A stretch of DNA of 64,000 nt from Pacificibacter marinus (GCF_900109555.1 NZ_FNZV01000007.1:124001-188000); one strand, 5' to 3'. Positions 36,377 through 46,337 are shown, numbered from the stretch's first letter. Translations and numbers: made by a program. Notes: generated by a model from the letters alone, not told the origin.

Positions 36377-38731
36377 TTAACGCGCCAAAAGATTTGGAAT
36401 GATCGTGACAACATCAGGGAACAGCCACAATGCGCCAAGACCCGCAACTTGGATCAACACAAAAGGAATGATCCCGCGATAGATATGCCCTGTGGTGACC
36501 GAGGGCGGTGCAACACCCCGCAGATAGAACAGCGCAAAGCCAAAGGGCGGCGTCAAGAACGAGGTCTGCAAGTTCACAGCGATCATGATTGTCACCCATT
36601 TTGGGTCCATGGTGCCGCCATAAATGACAGGCCCCACGATGGGCACAACGATGTAAATGATTTCAAGGAAATCAAGCACAAAGCCCAAAACAAACAGCAC
36701 AGCCATCACCAGCAAAAACACCGTGAACTCATTGTCAAAGCTGCGCAGGAATTGCTGAATGTAATGTTCGCCACCAAAGGAAATCACCACAAGGTTCAAC
36801 AACTGTGAACCAATCAAAATGGTGAACACCATAGAGGTGACTTTCGCCGTTTCACGCACAACAACCTTTAACGTGCCGTCTTTGAGCAGCGTGTAGCAAG
36901 AGTACAAGATGCCAAAGAACGCAAAGTAGTAACACCCAAGCGCGACAATGTAGGCAACCCAATCTTCAAACGGCACATCGGCACGGCCGATACGCAGGTC
37001 AAAATTGGCACCGATCAAAATCATCACGACAACGGCAAAGGCCCCGCCGATGATAATTTTAGACACCTGTTGTTGATCGCGCAGCTTACGGTACGCGGCC
37101 AGCAAGATCGCGCCCCCTGCCCCAAGACCCGCTGCAGGCGTTGGATTTGTAACCCCGCCCAAGATGGACCCCAAAACAGCGACGATCAAAATCAGCGGAG
37201 GGAACACAACGCGAAACAATTCATTACGTGACAGATTGACCACAGCAGTTTTCATGCCAAAGGCAATCATCGCAAACGGAATAACGTAGATCAGAAAGGC
37301 CGTCCCTGAGGACGTCAGCGGATCCACAAACAGTGCATCCAAGACCAATACTCCGATCACGCCAACAGCGCCGACAATCAAAGGTCGCGCATCAGACGAC
37401 AAAGACACGCCGCGTGCAAAGCCAAGCCCGATGGACAGCAAGACCATCACAACCATCAAACCTGTGCCAATCAATGGCGCGTCAGACACGGCTTGCGCAG
37501 TGAGGTCATCAAGTTGCTCTTCGGTGCGGCGTACGCTTTCTTTGGCACCACCACTGCTCATAATCGCGGCTTGTTCTGCGACAGCCACGTCCCACGCATC
37601 TTGGCCGTGCAATGTGATCATCGCATCTTGGCAGGTCTCAGATACATTGGTGCGCAAGCTGGCCCGAGCACCTGTTTCTGTGAATTGATTGACGATGATG
37701 GATTGTGATCCTGCAACGCCCGTTTGGCCCGACAAAATCGCCATGCCGATGATAAAAATAGGCATCGCGAGGAACCACAAAATGCCTTCGCGGCGTGTGA
37801 TCGGCTCGGATGACGCCGATTCAAAGTGCACAGGTGGGGCCTTGGACGGGTTAAACAGCGCATAGCCAAAGGCATAAAGCGCATAGAACCCAGCCAGCAT
37901 CACACCGGGCAAAATCGCAGCTTGGAACAGTGTCCCAACTGAAACCACCGCAGGTTTACCCAAATAAGTCAACGCATCAGAACAACCAAAGGATTGCGCA
38001 CGTGCTTCTTGCGCAGCTGAATACAGATCGCCCGCAAGCGTTCCGAGCAACACAATCACGATAGAAGGCGGAATGATCTGCCCCAAAGTACCAGAGGCAG
38101 CGATCACACCCGTCGCCAATTCTGGCGAATAATTGTGCCGTAACATGGTTGGCAAAGACAGCAACCCCATGGTGACAACAGTCGCACCAACGATACCCGT
38201 TGAAGCAGCCAAAAATGCGCCCACGATGACAACTGACACAGCCAAACCGCCGGGCAGCGGGCCAAACACCCGCGCCATAGTGGTCAGCAAATCATTGGCA
38301 ATCTTGGAGCGTTCCAAAACGATGCCCATCATGACGAACATCAAAACAGCCAAAAGTGTCTCGATAGATGCGCCAGCAAACACACGTTCGTTCATGCGGT
38401 TGACGATAAAGGACAGGTTGCGATCCATCGCCCGTTCCCAGCCGCCTTCAAACAAAGGTTGCGTGTAGGTGGGCAGGTCAGGATATCTGAAATGCGAGAT
38501 ATTGACGGGGTTTATCCCTGCGCCAATCAGGTCTTTATAGGCCTTCGATCCGGTATCAATTGCTTCGTGAATTAAAATGCCGGCACTATCGAGCGACGCG
38601 ATAATTCCAAAAGACAATAGCCCTGCGCCACCGATTGCGAATGCAACAGGGAAGCCGGTCAAAATCCCGCCAAACAGGCTGAGGAATACGATAATGAGGC
38701 CAATTTCTACGCCATCAAGTCCGAAAATCAT
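36377..38731 (-). CDS. TRAP transporter large permease (DctM type), long form
   Basis: A 784-residue protein with many membrane segments. The DctM core is clear in ASTGIVGATVVTMGLLSLPT and GTLGQIIPPSIVIVLLG, and in GYGxP-like C-terminal region PPFGFALFYLRGVAPP. The typical family length is about 430; here an additional block of roughly 300 residues (about 290-560) separates the halves, including a charged loop (WDVAVAEQAAIMSSGGAKES) and extra hydrophobic segments. It is the last gene of a TRAP operon with the small permease and TakP-like binding protein. Confidence 0.9.
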   Translation of the reverse strand: MIFGLDGVEIGLIIVFLSLFGGILTGFPVAFAIGGAGLLSFGIIASLDSAGILIHEAIDTGSKAYKDLIGAGINPVNISHFRYPDLPTYTQPLFEGGWERAMDRNLSFIVNRMNERVFAGASIETLLAVLMFVMMGIVLERSKIANDLLTTMARVFGPLPGGLAVSVVIVGAFLAASTGIVGATVVTMGLLSLPTMLRHNYSPELATGVIAASGTLGQIIPPSIVIVLLGTLAGDLYSAAQEARAQSFGCSDALTYLGKPAVVSVGTLFQAAILPGVMLAGFYALYAFGYALFNPSKAPPVHFESASSEPITRREGILWFLAMPIFIIGMAILSGQTGVAGSQSIIVNQFTETGARASLRTNVSETCQDAMITLHGQDAWDVAVAEQAAIMSSGGAKESVRRTEEQLDDLTAQAVSDAPLIGTGLMVVMVLLSIGLGFARGVSLSSDARPLIVGAVGVIGVLVLDALFVDPLTSSGTAFLIYVIPFAMIAFGMKTAVVNLSRNELFRVVFPPLILIVAVLGSILGGVTNPTPAAGLGAGGAILLAAYRKLRDQQQVSKIIIGGAFAVVVMILIGANFDLRIGRADVPFEDWVAYIVALGCYYFAFFGILYSCYTLLKDGTLKVVVRETAKVTSMVFTILIGSQLLNLVVISFGGEHYIQQFLRSFDNEFTVFLLVMAVLFVLGFVLDFLEIIYIVVPIVGPVIYGGTMDPKWVTIMIAVNLQTSFLTPPFGFALFYLRGVAPPSVTTGHIYRGIIPFVLIQVAGLGALWLFPDVVTIIPNLLAR

Positions 38732-38792
38732 GTGGTCTGTCCCTGCGAATAGAACTTAGGTACTGCGCGGTGTTGCGTCATACGGATGCCCA

Positions 38793-39722
38793 TCAGTGTG
38801 TTCCCTCAAACGCTTCTTCACCTGCGCCAAGCGTGTCTTTGTCTAAATATTTGCCTGCGCTGTCTTCGCCCTCAATAAACTCAAGATAAGACCGGTAAAA
38901 GAAAGCAATCGCTTGAATGAACACAAGAACAAGAAACGACAACATCAAGATTTTAAACAAGAAATATCCGTTGAACCCATCCCCTGTAAAGGACACAGTT
39001 TCAACGTTCCATTTCACAATTCTGGATTTTTTCAGCATCAATTCAAGTTTGTCAGAGGCCGAAACTTTTGGCGTGATCAGGTGACGCCATAGGAAATACC
39101 AAGCGTACATCCAAGTCAAAGTCGCCACGGGGATCATAAAACACAACGACCCGAACATATCGATCGCGCGTTTCACGCGGTGTGACACACCTGCATAAAC
39201 CAGATCGACACGCACATGACTGCCTTGGACAAAAGCATAAGACACACACAGCGAAACAACGATGGCGTTTTCAAACTTGATGCTCTCAGACCACCACGTC
39301 ACCGATTGTGCGACGCCAAGTCCAAAGGGAGAAAGCGAAATTTCACCCACACGGAAAATCGACTGCAAAAACACAATCATGATTTGTTGCAACACCATGA
39401 GCAAACCAGCCCAAGCGGCCAAGCGGCCGACACTGTTGGTGATGCCTTCAAACACTCGCACGACGCCCCACAAGAATGGGCGATGGAACAGCCCCACCAG
39501 CGTTACGACGAGAAAAAGGTCCAAGAAAACGAAAAATGCTTCGACCGATCCCCCGTAATATACAAAGCGCAAAAGGCTTTCTGTGTTCGACCAATCGAGC
39601 CAAAGGCTTGGGTGTGTCACGGCATAAACCATATGCCAAAACCCAAGACCGATCTGGCTGATCAGCCACCATAGCCCGCCTAAAACGGCGCCAAAGCCTG
39701 ATGTTGCGGCTTGTTCTTCCAT
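38793..39722 (-). CDS. TRAP transporter small permease (DctQ type)
   Basis: A 309-residue membrane protein; longer than classical DctQ (about 170), as expected for partners of large TRAP permeases of this type. The start at 39722 (MEEQAATSGFGAVLGGLWW) has GGGGGA upstream. Conserved TM with Arg appears as VQGSHVRVDLVYAGVSHRVK. It lies between the binding-protein and large-permease genes. Confidence 0.88.
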   Translation of the reverse strand: MEEQAATSGFGAVLGGLWWLISQIGLGFWHMVYAVTHPSLWLDWSNTESLLRFVYYGGSVEAFFVFLDLFLVVTLVGLFHRPFLWGVVRVFEGITNSVGRLAAWAGLLMVLQQIMIVFLQSIFRVGEISLSPFGLGVAQSVTWWSESIKFENAIVVSLCVSYAFVQGSHVRVDLVYAGVSHRVKRAIDMFGSLCFMIPVATLTWMYAWYFLWRHLITPKVSASDKLELMLKKSRIVKWNVETVSFTGDGFNGYFLFKILMLSFLVLVFIQAIAFFYRSYLEFIEGEDSAGKYLDKDTLGAGEEAFEGTH

Positions 39723-39858
39723 GTTTGGATGTCCCCCAAATTCTCGAGACCCTTTTGGCACAGCGCGCCTGACAGCGCAGTGCAAAAAGGGTCATCCCCG
39801 TAATAAAGAATGCGCACCCAAGTGCGCATTCTCATAATTTTTCAATAAGTTATGAAAC

Positions 39859-40953
39859 TTACTTCAAGTTTGACAGCACGCGATCACGTTGCGATGTGTA
39901 AACGCCGTCTGAACGACCCGCCCAACCAGATGTCGCAGCCATTGCAGCTTCAGCTGAGTTGCGGATATCTGCAAAAATGGTATCATCCATTTTGCTGTCG
40001 AGCACGTCTTTAGACGCCGCGCCGAACGCATCCCAGATATCATCAGCAAATGTCATGATCTGTGACCCGCCAGAGATCAAACGCTCAAGCGCAGGACCGT
40101 TGTTCGCCATGAACAAAGAGTAGTTGTGCTGATGCGCATCGCCAGAAGCCACTTCGATGGCTTTTTGGAACGCAGGCGACAAGTCGTTGTAGACTTCAAG
40201 GTTTGTCGCAACTGACAAAGCCGCACCTGGCTCGTGGAAACCAGCTGGGTAGTAGTAGTCACACACTTCTTGCAGGCCGAGTTTTTCATCAGACCAAGGG
40301 CCGATCCACTCAGTGCCGTCAAGCGCGCCAGTTGACAAAGCTTGGTAAATTTCGCCACCCGCCATAGTCACAACAGAAGCGCCTAGTTTTGACAAAGCTT
40401 CGCCGCCAAGACCAGGCATACGGAATTTCAAGCCTTGGAAATCAGCTGCTGATTTCATTTCCTTGCGGAACCAACCGCCACCCTGACCGCCAGTTTGACC
40501 TGCGATAAAGGATTTGAGACCAAAGATTTCGCCAAGCTCGTGGTGCATTTGCATGCCGCCCATACCGTAGTACCACACCATCATTTCTGGGGCAGTCATA
40601 CCGAAAGGCACAGTTGTGAAGTAAGCCCAAGCTGGGTGCTGACCTGTAAAGTAGTAATCAGCGCCGTGGTACATATCAGCCTGACCAGAGGTCACAGCGT
40701 CAAACACTTCAAGGCCACCAACAAGTTCGCCAGCTGCTTTTGGCTCAATAGTCAATTGACCATCAGTCATCGCAGTCACGGATGATGCGAAACGCTCAAC
40801 AGAATCCCAAACGCCAGCAAGACCGCGTGGCCAAGTTGTGACCATGGTCAATGTGCGTTTGCCCTGTGCGTAAGCAGGTGCTGCCAAAGTGGCGGCCGCA
40901 GCGGCGGATGCACCACCAAGAGCTGATGTTTTCAAAAAAGAACGACGATCCAT
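39859..40953 (-). CDS. TRAP transporter substrate-binding protein (TakP-like)
   Basis: A 364-residue periplasmic protein with a twin-arginine signal (MDRRSFLKTSALGG, cut after AYA). It belongs to the TakP-like branch, shown by AGGEIYQALSTGALDGTEWI and GPWSDEKLGLQEVCDYYYPA; TakP binds 2-oxo acids such as pyruvate with a cation. The Trp-Glu substrate loop is conserved here. It is the first gene of the TRAP operon and is divergent from a histidine kinase/response regulator pair, which probably regulates it. Confidence 0.9.
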   Translation of the reverse strand: MDRRSFLKTSALGGASAAAAATLAAPAYAQGKRTLTMVTTWPRGLAGVWDSVERFASSVTAMTDGQLTIEPKAAGELVGGLEVFDAVTSGQADMYHGADYYFTGQHPAWAYFTTVPFGMTAPEMMVWYYGMGGMQMHHELGEIFGLKSFIAGQTGGQGGGWFRKEMKSAADFQGLKFRMPGLGGEALSKLGASVVTMAGGEIYQALSTGALDGTEWIGPWSDEKLGLQEVCDYYYPAGFHEPGAALSVATNLEVYNDLSPAFQKAIEVASGDAHQHNYSLFMANNGPALERLISGGSQIMTFADDIWDAFGAASKDVLDSKMDDTIFADIRNSAEAAMAATSGWAGRSDGVYTSQRDRVLSNLK

Positions 40954-41258
40954 AGAATATTTTCCTCCCGTATATCTATGACAAGTTCACAGCCTCCTTT
41001 TAAGGGGCCACAGGCTTAAGACACCGTACCTTGCGACACAGGCGCCCATGCCGACCTTGTCAAGACAAGGCCAAACTTTGTCTGGACGATAGCGAGACGC
41101 AGCAGGTGAATAAATACCCAAGTCTACGTAGACTTGCTAAATTCAGCGCCGTTAATGGTTTTTTTGCCCTATTTTAAGGTAGTTTGGAAAAATGCAGGCT
41201 TTGATTGACGCTGGCGCAGTGCAATCTATTCTATGATTCGACCCTTTTAGGCCCAATC
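40954..41258. promoter_or_regulatory. Divergent promoter region between TRAP operon and histidine kinase
   Basis: A 305-base non-coding region. It contains CCAAGTCTACGTAGACTTG at 41118-41136, a dyad with arms AAGTCTACG/CGTAGACTT (overlapping at TACGTA), well placed to be a response-regulator site. This is inferred from symmetry and position. Confidence 0.5.
41118..41136. promoter_or_regulatory. Dyad CAAGTCTACGTAGACTTG, operator candidate
   Basis: The 18-base sequence CAAGTCTACGTAGACTTG is a perfect palindrome. It lies about 165 bases upstream of the TRAP binding-protein start and 120 bases upstream of the kinase start, so it could serve both directions. The LuxR-type regulator at 42702 is the natural candidate to bind it. 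Confidence 0.5.
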
Positions 41259-42674
41259 ATGCGCGCACCTTTCAAATCTTTGTTTTCAATCCCCTACGCG
41301 CAGAAGTTGTTTTTTCTGACAACGATCCCCCTTTTGCTTGCTGTCGGGGCCATTGCGCTGTTGGTCGCGCATCAATCTCGGGACATGGCAGACCGTGAAA
41401 TTTCAGAGCTGGAAACCCAATTGATTGCGGCCAAACGCGAAGAGTTGCAAAACTATCTACAATTAGCCCGCGCGTCGATTTCAGCGGAATACAATCCCGC
41501 TGGTCCCAACAATGCCAATGCCAAACTCAAAGTGACGCAAATCCTATCGGCAATGACATTTGGCCGCGAAGGCTATTTCTTTGTCTTTGATTATGATGGC
41601 ACCAATCTGGTGGCCCCGCGCCAAACCGATCTGATCACTCGCAATTGGAAAGACCTGACCGACAGCGAAGGCACTCCAATTGTCAGTACGCTGATTGAAC
41701 AGGCGAAAAATGGCGGCGGGTATCATTCTTATTTATTCCAAAAGCCGTCCACGGGGGCCCAAGCCCGCATGATGGCCTATGTGATTGGCTTGCAAGACTG
41801 GCAATGGGCGATTGGCACGGGGGTCTTTATTGATGATGTGCTCGATTCCGTCGCAGCCGCCCGCGCCCAAGTGGAACAGCGTGTGCGGCGGACGTTTTTC
41901 TACATCGGCGCGATTGCTTTGGCTGCGGTGTTTATGGTGTTTTTAACAGGCTTGTTTATCACTGTGCGCGAGCGACGCTTGGCAGACGCCAAACTCAAAG
42001 AGCTGACACAACGCATCTTCGACACCCAAGAAGAAGAGCGCAGCCGCGTGGCTCGTGAATTACACGACGGGATTTCGCAAATCTTGATCGGCGTGCGGTT
42101 TGCGATGGATTTGGCGTGGCGGCGGCTGCAAAAAGGCGATGCCCGCGCCACGGAAAGCCTAGAGAAAAGCGTCGATATGCTGGGCAGCGCCATCGGCGAA
42201 GTGCGGCGTATTTCGCGTGATCTACGCCCCGGTGTTTTGGATGATCTAGGGCTTGGGCCAGCTTTAAAATCCATGATCGAAGAATTCGAGGCGCGCACGG
42301 GCATTGTCACATCGCTGGAAACTGTGGTGTTTCGCAACAGATTGGATGAAGAAGCCAAAACAGCGCTGTTTCGCATCGCCCAAGAAGCCCTGACCAATAT
42401 TGAACGCCATTCAGGTGCCACGCGGGTCGCCATGAGTCTGCGCGGGCACACAAAAGGGGCAACTTTGATTGTCAGTGACAATGGGCACGGGATTGATATT
42501 GAGAACAGCAAAGGCCCCGGAATTGGTCTGCGCAATATGGAAGAACGCATGGAGCAACTTGACGGCACCTTGACCATTTCTCATCTGTCGCCCGGAACAA
42601 AGATTGACGCCAGCGTGCCGCTCAAGCATGTACTGCCTCCACCACAGCTTTCGCGACCCACACAAGCGTCATAG
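41259..42674 (+). CDS. Cache-domain sensor histidine kinase (HisKA_3 type)
   Basis: A 471-residue membrane sensor. TM1 lies at residues about 13-33, then a periplasmic single Cache domain (about 40-200; AMTFGREGYFFVFDYDGTNL), TM2 at about 210-232, and a HisKA_3 region with ARELHDGISQ (phospho-His at residue 269), then an HATPase (EALTNIERHS; SDNGHGI; GIGLRNMEER). The start at 41259 is preferred to an upstream one at 41205 because the latter adds 18 non-membrane residues. Cache domains sense small carboxylates, which fits the divergent TakP-like TRAP operon. Confidence 0.9.
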   Translation: MRAPFKSLFSIPYAQKLFFLTTIPLLLAVGAIALLVAHQSRDMADREISELETQLIAAKREELQNYLQLARASISAEYNPAGPNNANAKLKVTQILSAMTFGREGYFFVFDYDGTNLVAPRQTDLITRNWKDLTDSEGTPIVSTLIEQAKNGGGYHSYLFQKPSTGAQARMMAYVIGLQDWQWAIGTGVFIDDVLDSVAAARAQVEQRVRRTFFYIGAIALAAVFMVFLTGLFITVRERRLADAKLKELTQRIFDTQEEERSRVARELHDGISQILIGVRFAMDLAWRRLQKGDARATESLEKSVDMLGSAIGEVRRISRDLRPGVLDDLGLGPALKSMIEEFEARTGIVTSLETVVFRNRLDEEAKTALFRIAQEALTNIERHSGATRVAMSLRGHTKGATLIVSDNGHGIDIENSKGPGIGLRNMEERMEQLDGTLTISHLSPGTKIDASVPLKHVLPPPQLSRPTQAS

Positions 42675-42701
42675 CAGCCCAACCAGACCAAGAGAACATT
42701 T

Positions 42702-43349
42702 ATGCCCTCCAAATCCCCCATTCGTGTGTTGATTGTCGATGACCATCCCATGGTTGCCGAGGGCATCTGCGCGCTGCTTGAAACCTTTGATGACATTGAA
42801 GTTGTGGGCACTTTGACCAATGGGGTCGAAGCTGTTGCCCATGCGGCCAGCCTGACCCCTGACGTTGTTTTGCTAGATCTCAACATGCCACAAATGGGCG
42901 GGCTGACGGCAACGGAAATCTTGCTCGAACAACAACCAGAAATGCGCATTTTGATTCTCACAATGCATGACAGTTCTGAATACATTTCAGCCGCGATGAG
43001 CCACGGTGCCGTGGGATACGTGTTGAAAGATGTACCAACCGAACAATTAAAAGATGCAATCGACACGGTCATGACCGGCGAAACCTATCTGTGCGGCGGG
43101 GCGCGTCAAGCGATCCAACCCAAAACACAAGACGGGCGTGAACCTTTGACCGAACGCGAACAAACCGTGCTTTTGGAACTGGCCCAAGGTAAATCCAACA
43201 AAGACGTGGCTTTGGTTTTGGACATCTCAGTGCGCACGGTGGAAACTCACCGTAAAAACATCAAACGCAAACTTGGCATTTCATCCACTGCTGGCCTGAC
43301 CCGTTACGCCATGGAGCACGGCGTTTTACAAGGCTCGGGACGGTTCTAA
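42702..43349 (+). CDS. LuxR/NarL-family response regulator
   Basis: A 215-residue regulator. The receiver domain has DDHPMVAEG and the phospho-acceptor Asp59 in LLDLNMPQ; a C-terminal LuxR HTH follows (LTEREQTVLLELAQGKSNKD; SVRTVETHRKNIKRKLG). It lies 27 bases after the kinase gene, its likely partner. It probably controls the divergent TRAP operon. Confidence 0.92.
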   Translation: MPSKSPIRVLIVDDHPMVAEGICALLETFDDIEVVGTLTNGVEAVAHAASLTPDVVLLDLNMPQMGGLTATEILLEQQPEMRILILTMHDSSEYISAAMSHGAVGYVLKDVPTEQLKDAIDTVMTGETYLCGGARQAIQPKTQDGREPLTEREQTVLLELAQGKSNKDVALVLDISVRTVETHRKNIKRKLGISSTAGLTRYAMEHGVLQGSGRF

Positions 43350-43433
43350 CGCCTGCCGCCTGCCCTGCAAACACGACCTATCATCGCGAAAACAGCCCCC
43401 AAAAAAAGGGCGCAGCCGAAACTGCACCCATAT

Positions 43434-43460
43434 TGTTCTAAAATTAATGTTCTAAAATTT
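43434..43460. repeat. Short direct repeat TGTTCTAAAATT x2
   Basis: The 12-base unit occurs at 43434-43445 and 43448-43459 between convergent genes. No function is apparent. Confidence 0.4.
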
Positions 43461-43486
43461 GTCGATCGTTAAAATGTCTTTGGTTT

Positions 43487-45376
43487 TTATCCGATTGTCG
43501 CACCATCTGTGCGCCAGAACGCCACAACAGAAGAGCGCGGTTTGTTGCCTTCGCCCATGTCAGGCCAAGTGCCCGCAGGGTGCTGCACGCCGACAAAGCC
43601 AGTCTTTTTATCAGCAGACCAACACAGGCCGGTCACTTCGGCACCATAAGGCACAGTCATGAAGCGTGCGATTTCGCCGGTTTCAGGATCGCCAACCAAC
43701 ATCTGGTTGTTGCCCATGCCCTCAAATTCGCCTTCGTTGCTGTAATCACCGTCCGTTTGGATCCAAAGCATCCCGTCAGACGAGAATGCCATGCCGTCAG
43801 GTGAGTTGAACATGTTGCCAGCGTTCACGTTATCTGACCCCGCATATGCGTTGTCGTAAACGTCTGGATTGCCAGCCATCACATACAAATCCCAAGCAAA
43901 TGTATCTGCCGCGTGGCTTTCATCATCAGGGGTCCAGCGCACGATTTGCCCGTAGTTATTGGTCTCACGTGGGTTCACCGCATCAACAGATGTGTCATCA
44001 CCACCCGCGTTTGGCTTGACGCCGCGGTTTTTGTTGTTGGTCAGCGCACAGTATGCTTCTACCTTCAATGGGTTAGAGGCAACCCATTCAGGACGATCCA
44101 TTGTCGTCGCACCAACGGCAGAGGCCGCCATACGTGTAAAACACAAGATTTCGGCCATAGACATGCCCGTTGTTTCAGGCGTTAAAGCCAACCATTCCCC
44201 TGTCAGGTCATCGTTGAATTTAGCCGCATAAAGCGTGCCGTCATCCAAGATACCCTCTGGCGATGTGCCCATGGCCCATGTGTTTGTAGACACGTATTTG
44301 TACAAATACTCACCGCGCTCATCATCGCCCATGTAAACCACAACGCGACCATCGGCAGCGTGAACCATTTCAGCATTTTCGTGCTTGAAGCGACCCAATG
44401 CAGAGCGTTTGATTGGTGTGGATGTTGGGTCTGCAGGGTTAATCTCTGTCACGAAACCATGGCGGTTCGGCTCGTTTGGCTCTTGGGACAGATCGTAGCG
44501 TGGATCGAATTTCTCGTAGGCGTAGCGTCCTTCACCACCGATACCGTAGCGCACTTCGCCCGCAGTTGCTTCGTGCTCGGATGTCGCGCCAAAGTAGCCG
44601 TTAAAGTTTTCTTCACACGTCAGATACGTGTCCCAAAGCGTCCGGCCAGAACCACAGTTGTTCATTGTGCCTTTGACCGTTTTGCCTTCGGGGTCTGCAT
44701 TGGTTTTCACCAAATCGGATCCGGCAAGCGGACCAGCAATCAGCATTTCAGTTTCATGTGTGATGCGGCGGTTGTATTTTGAATCGACCACAACTGCGAA
44801 GCCTTGGGCCGCTGGCGCGATTTCCATGACGGTCACACCTTGCAGGTTTTTCAAAAGTTGAACTTCATCTGCTGTGCGTGGCATGCCTTCAGCCTCGGCT
44901 GGCAAGTTCACTTTTGGGTTCACGTATTCGGAGTTCACAGTGATCAACTGCTTGCCGTCAACTTCGAACAACTCCATGCCATCAGTGTTTTCGCCGAACA
45001 CTTTGTCTGACATTTCAACAGCGACACCGTTTTCATGGGTAAATGCGTCTTTGGCATCGGACCATAGCGCATCGCCCCAGCGCACAAGCACGTTTGACTC
45101 GTAACCTGTCGGCACGTGGATCAAATCGTCTGTCGCGATGTCGATGGGTTTGAACGCGAATTTCATGTGGCCGTCAGCTTTGGCCGCAGTCGTGGATGAA
45201 AACAGACCCGTGCCCATAACCGCCGCGCCCGACCCAAATGCCAATGCACCACCAAGGAAACCACGGCGTGACACGGCGCGATCGACCACGGCGTCAAAGC
45301 CATTGGTGTCTACACGTGGGTCGCGCATTTCATCGAAATCATCCCAAGACAGGTCTACGATATCGGTCTTTTTCAT
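43487..45376 (-). CDS. phoX: PhoX-family alkaline phosphatase
   Basis: A 629-residue protein exported by Tat: SRRGFLGGALAFGSG lies at about residues 35-50, within a longer N-terminal region (MKKTDIVDLSWDDFDEMRD) usual for this group. The family signature (NCGSGRTLWDTYLTCEENFN) and acidic metal-binding stretches such as DGMLWIQTDGDYSNEGEFEG are present. PhoX enzymes are Ca/Fe-dependent monoesterases that release phosphate in phosphorus-poor sea water. Start set at 45376; the frame extends upstream without signal-like sequence. A weak Pho-box-like element lies about 100 bases upstream. Confidence 0.88.
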   Translation of the reverse strand: MKKTDIVDLSWDDFDEMRDPRVDTNGFDAVVDRAVSRRGFLGGALAFGSGAAVMGTGLFSSTTAAKADGHMKFAFKPIDIATDDLIHVPTGYESNVLVRWGDALWSDAKDAFTHENGVAVEMSDKVFGENTDGMELFEVDGKQLITVNSEYVNPKVNLPAEAEGMPRTADEVQLLKNLQGVTVMEIAPAAQGFAVVVDSKYNRRITHETEMLIAGPLAGSDLVKTNADPEGKTVKGTMNNCGSGRTLWDTYLTCEENFNGYFGATSEHEATAGEVRYGIGGEGRYAYEKFDPRYDLSQEPNEPNRHGFVTEINPADPTSTPIKRSALGRFKHENAEMVHAADGRVVVYMGDDERGEYLYKYVSTNTWAMGTSPEGILDDGTLYAAKFNDDLTGEWLALTPETTGMSMAEILCFTRMAASAVGATTMDRPEWVASNPLKVEAYCALTNNKNRGVKPNAGGDDTSVDAVNPRETNNYGQIVRWTPDDESHAADTFAWDLYVMAGNPDVYDNAYAGSDNVNAGNMFNSPDGMAFSSDGMLWIQTDGDYSNEGEFEGMGNNQMLVGDPETGEIARFMTVPYGAEVTGLCWSADKKTGFVGVQHPAGTWPDMGEGNKPRSSVVAFWRTDGATIG

Positions 45377-45472
45377 GGCTACTACTCTTTTTGCTGTGAT
45401 AAATACGTTCGCGAGACACGTGAACATCATCGGCAATTTACCGAGACACTGTAACGCCGCGACAACGCCAAT

Positions 45473-45490
45473 ATGACAGTTGTATGAATC
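45473..45490 (-). promoter_or_regulatory. Weak Pho-box-like element upstream of phoX
   Basis: On the minus strand GATTCAT-ACAA-CTGTCAT gives one perfect PhoB half-site (CTGTCAT) and a weaker one (GATTCAT, 4 of 7) at the correct 11-base offset, about 100 bases upstream of the phoX start. Confidence 0.3.
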
Positions 45491-45616
45491 CATATTTTCA
45501 TGGCCCGCACGCAGGTTAAAAAGCTTTATTTCAGCACCATAGGTTTGGCCTCTGACTTGCTTAAACAGCCAATATATGATTGATTAAAACCATAAAAATA
45601 TCGGAGTTTTAAACCT

Positions 45617-46180
45617 ATGCGTCCATTTTTACACGCTTTTATCCAAAATCCTTTTACAACCATACCTCCCCTTGTCTCACTTGGTCGCGTCAGTGCGCTG
45701 TGCGCCTTGATTAGTGTTTCGGCCCCCGTAACAGCGCAGGCCGAAAACCTTTTAACGTTTGATGACCTTGATCAAATTGAATCCCTTTTGGGCGGCTTTG
45801 GGTCTGTCTCGCGAGACACCGATGGCGAAGATATTGCAATGTTTCGCGGTCGTATTGACGGGGCAAAATACGCCCTGCATTTTTATGATTGCGAAGGTAT
45901 GAACGCCTGCAAATCCGCCTCATTCTCAGCATTCTTCAACGGCGACGCCTTTCGCACAGATCTAAAAGCAGTAAATGCCTTTAATTCAGAGTATCGCTTT
46001 GGAACGGCCTCTATAGATGAAGATGGCGATTTGGAATTGGGGTATTCATTCACCCTCTTTGGTGGGATTTCTCGCCAAACATTTGATGACACAATCGATT
46101 GGTGGCGGGTCGTTTTACATGACGGCACATCGTTTTTTGCGTCTGACACCGATCCAAGTTCACAAGAGTCCGATTTATAA
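45617..46180 (+). CDS. Secreted YbjN-domain protein
   Basis: A 187-residue protein with a signal peptide-like N-terminus (hydrophobic about 20-40, ending VTAQA). The mature part matches the YbjN pattern: GRIDGAKYALHFYDCEG, ACKSASFSAFF, and ISRQTFDDTIDWWRVVL. YbjN proteins are chaperone-like and of uncertain role. It is a single gene divergent from phoX and upstream of the ilv leader. Confidence 0.8.
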   Translation: MRPFLHAFIQNPFTTIPPLVSLGRVSALCALISVSAPVTAQAENLLTFDDLDQIESLLGGFGSVSRDTDGEDIAMFRGRIDGAKYALHFYDCEGMNACKSASFSAFFNGDAFRTDLKAVNAFNSEYRFGTASIDEDGDLELGYSFTLFGGISRQTFDDTIDWWRVVLHDGTSFFASDTDPSSQESDL

Positions 46181-46337
46181 CAATCGCCAAAACCAAGGTG
46201 GACCAAACCGTGATTGCAGATCATGTTTTGGTCCACAACACGGCATAAATTGTTGAAATCAACATCCAAACCTGAAAATTCGCAACTTTATTGCGATAAA
46301 AGTTTCGCCAGAGACACATTATTCACCGCATTAGCGG

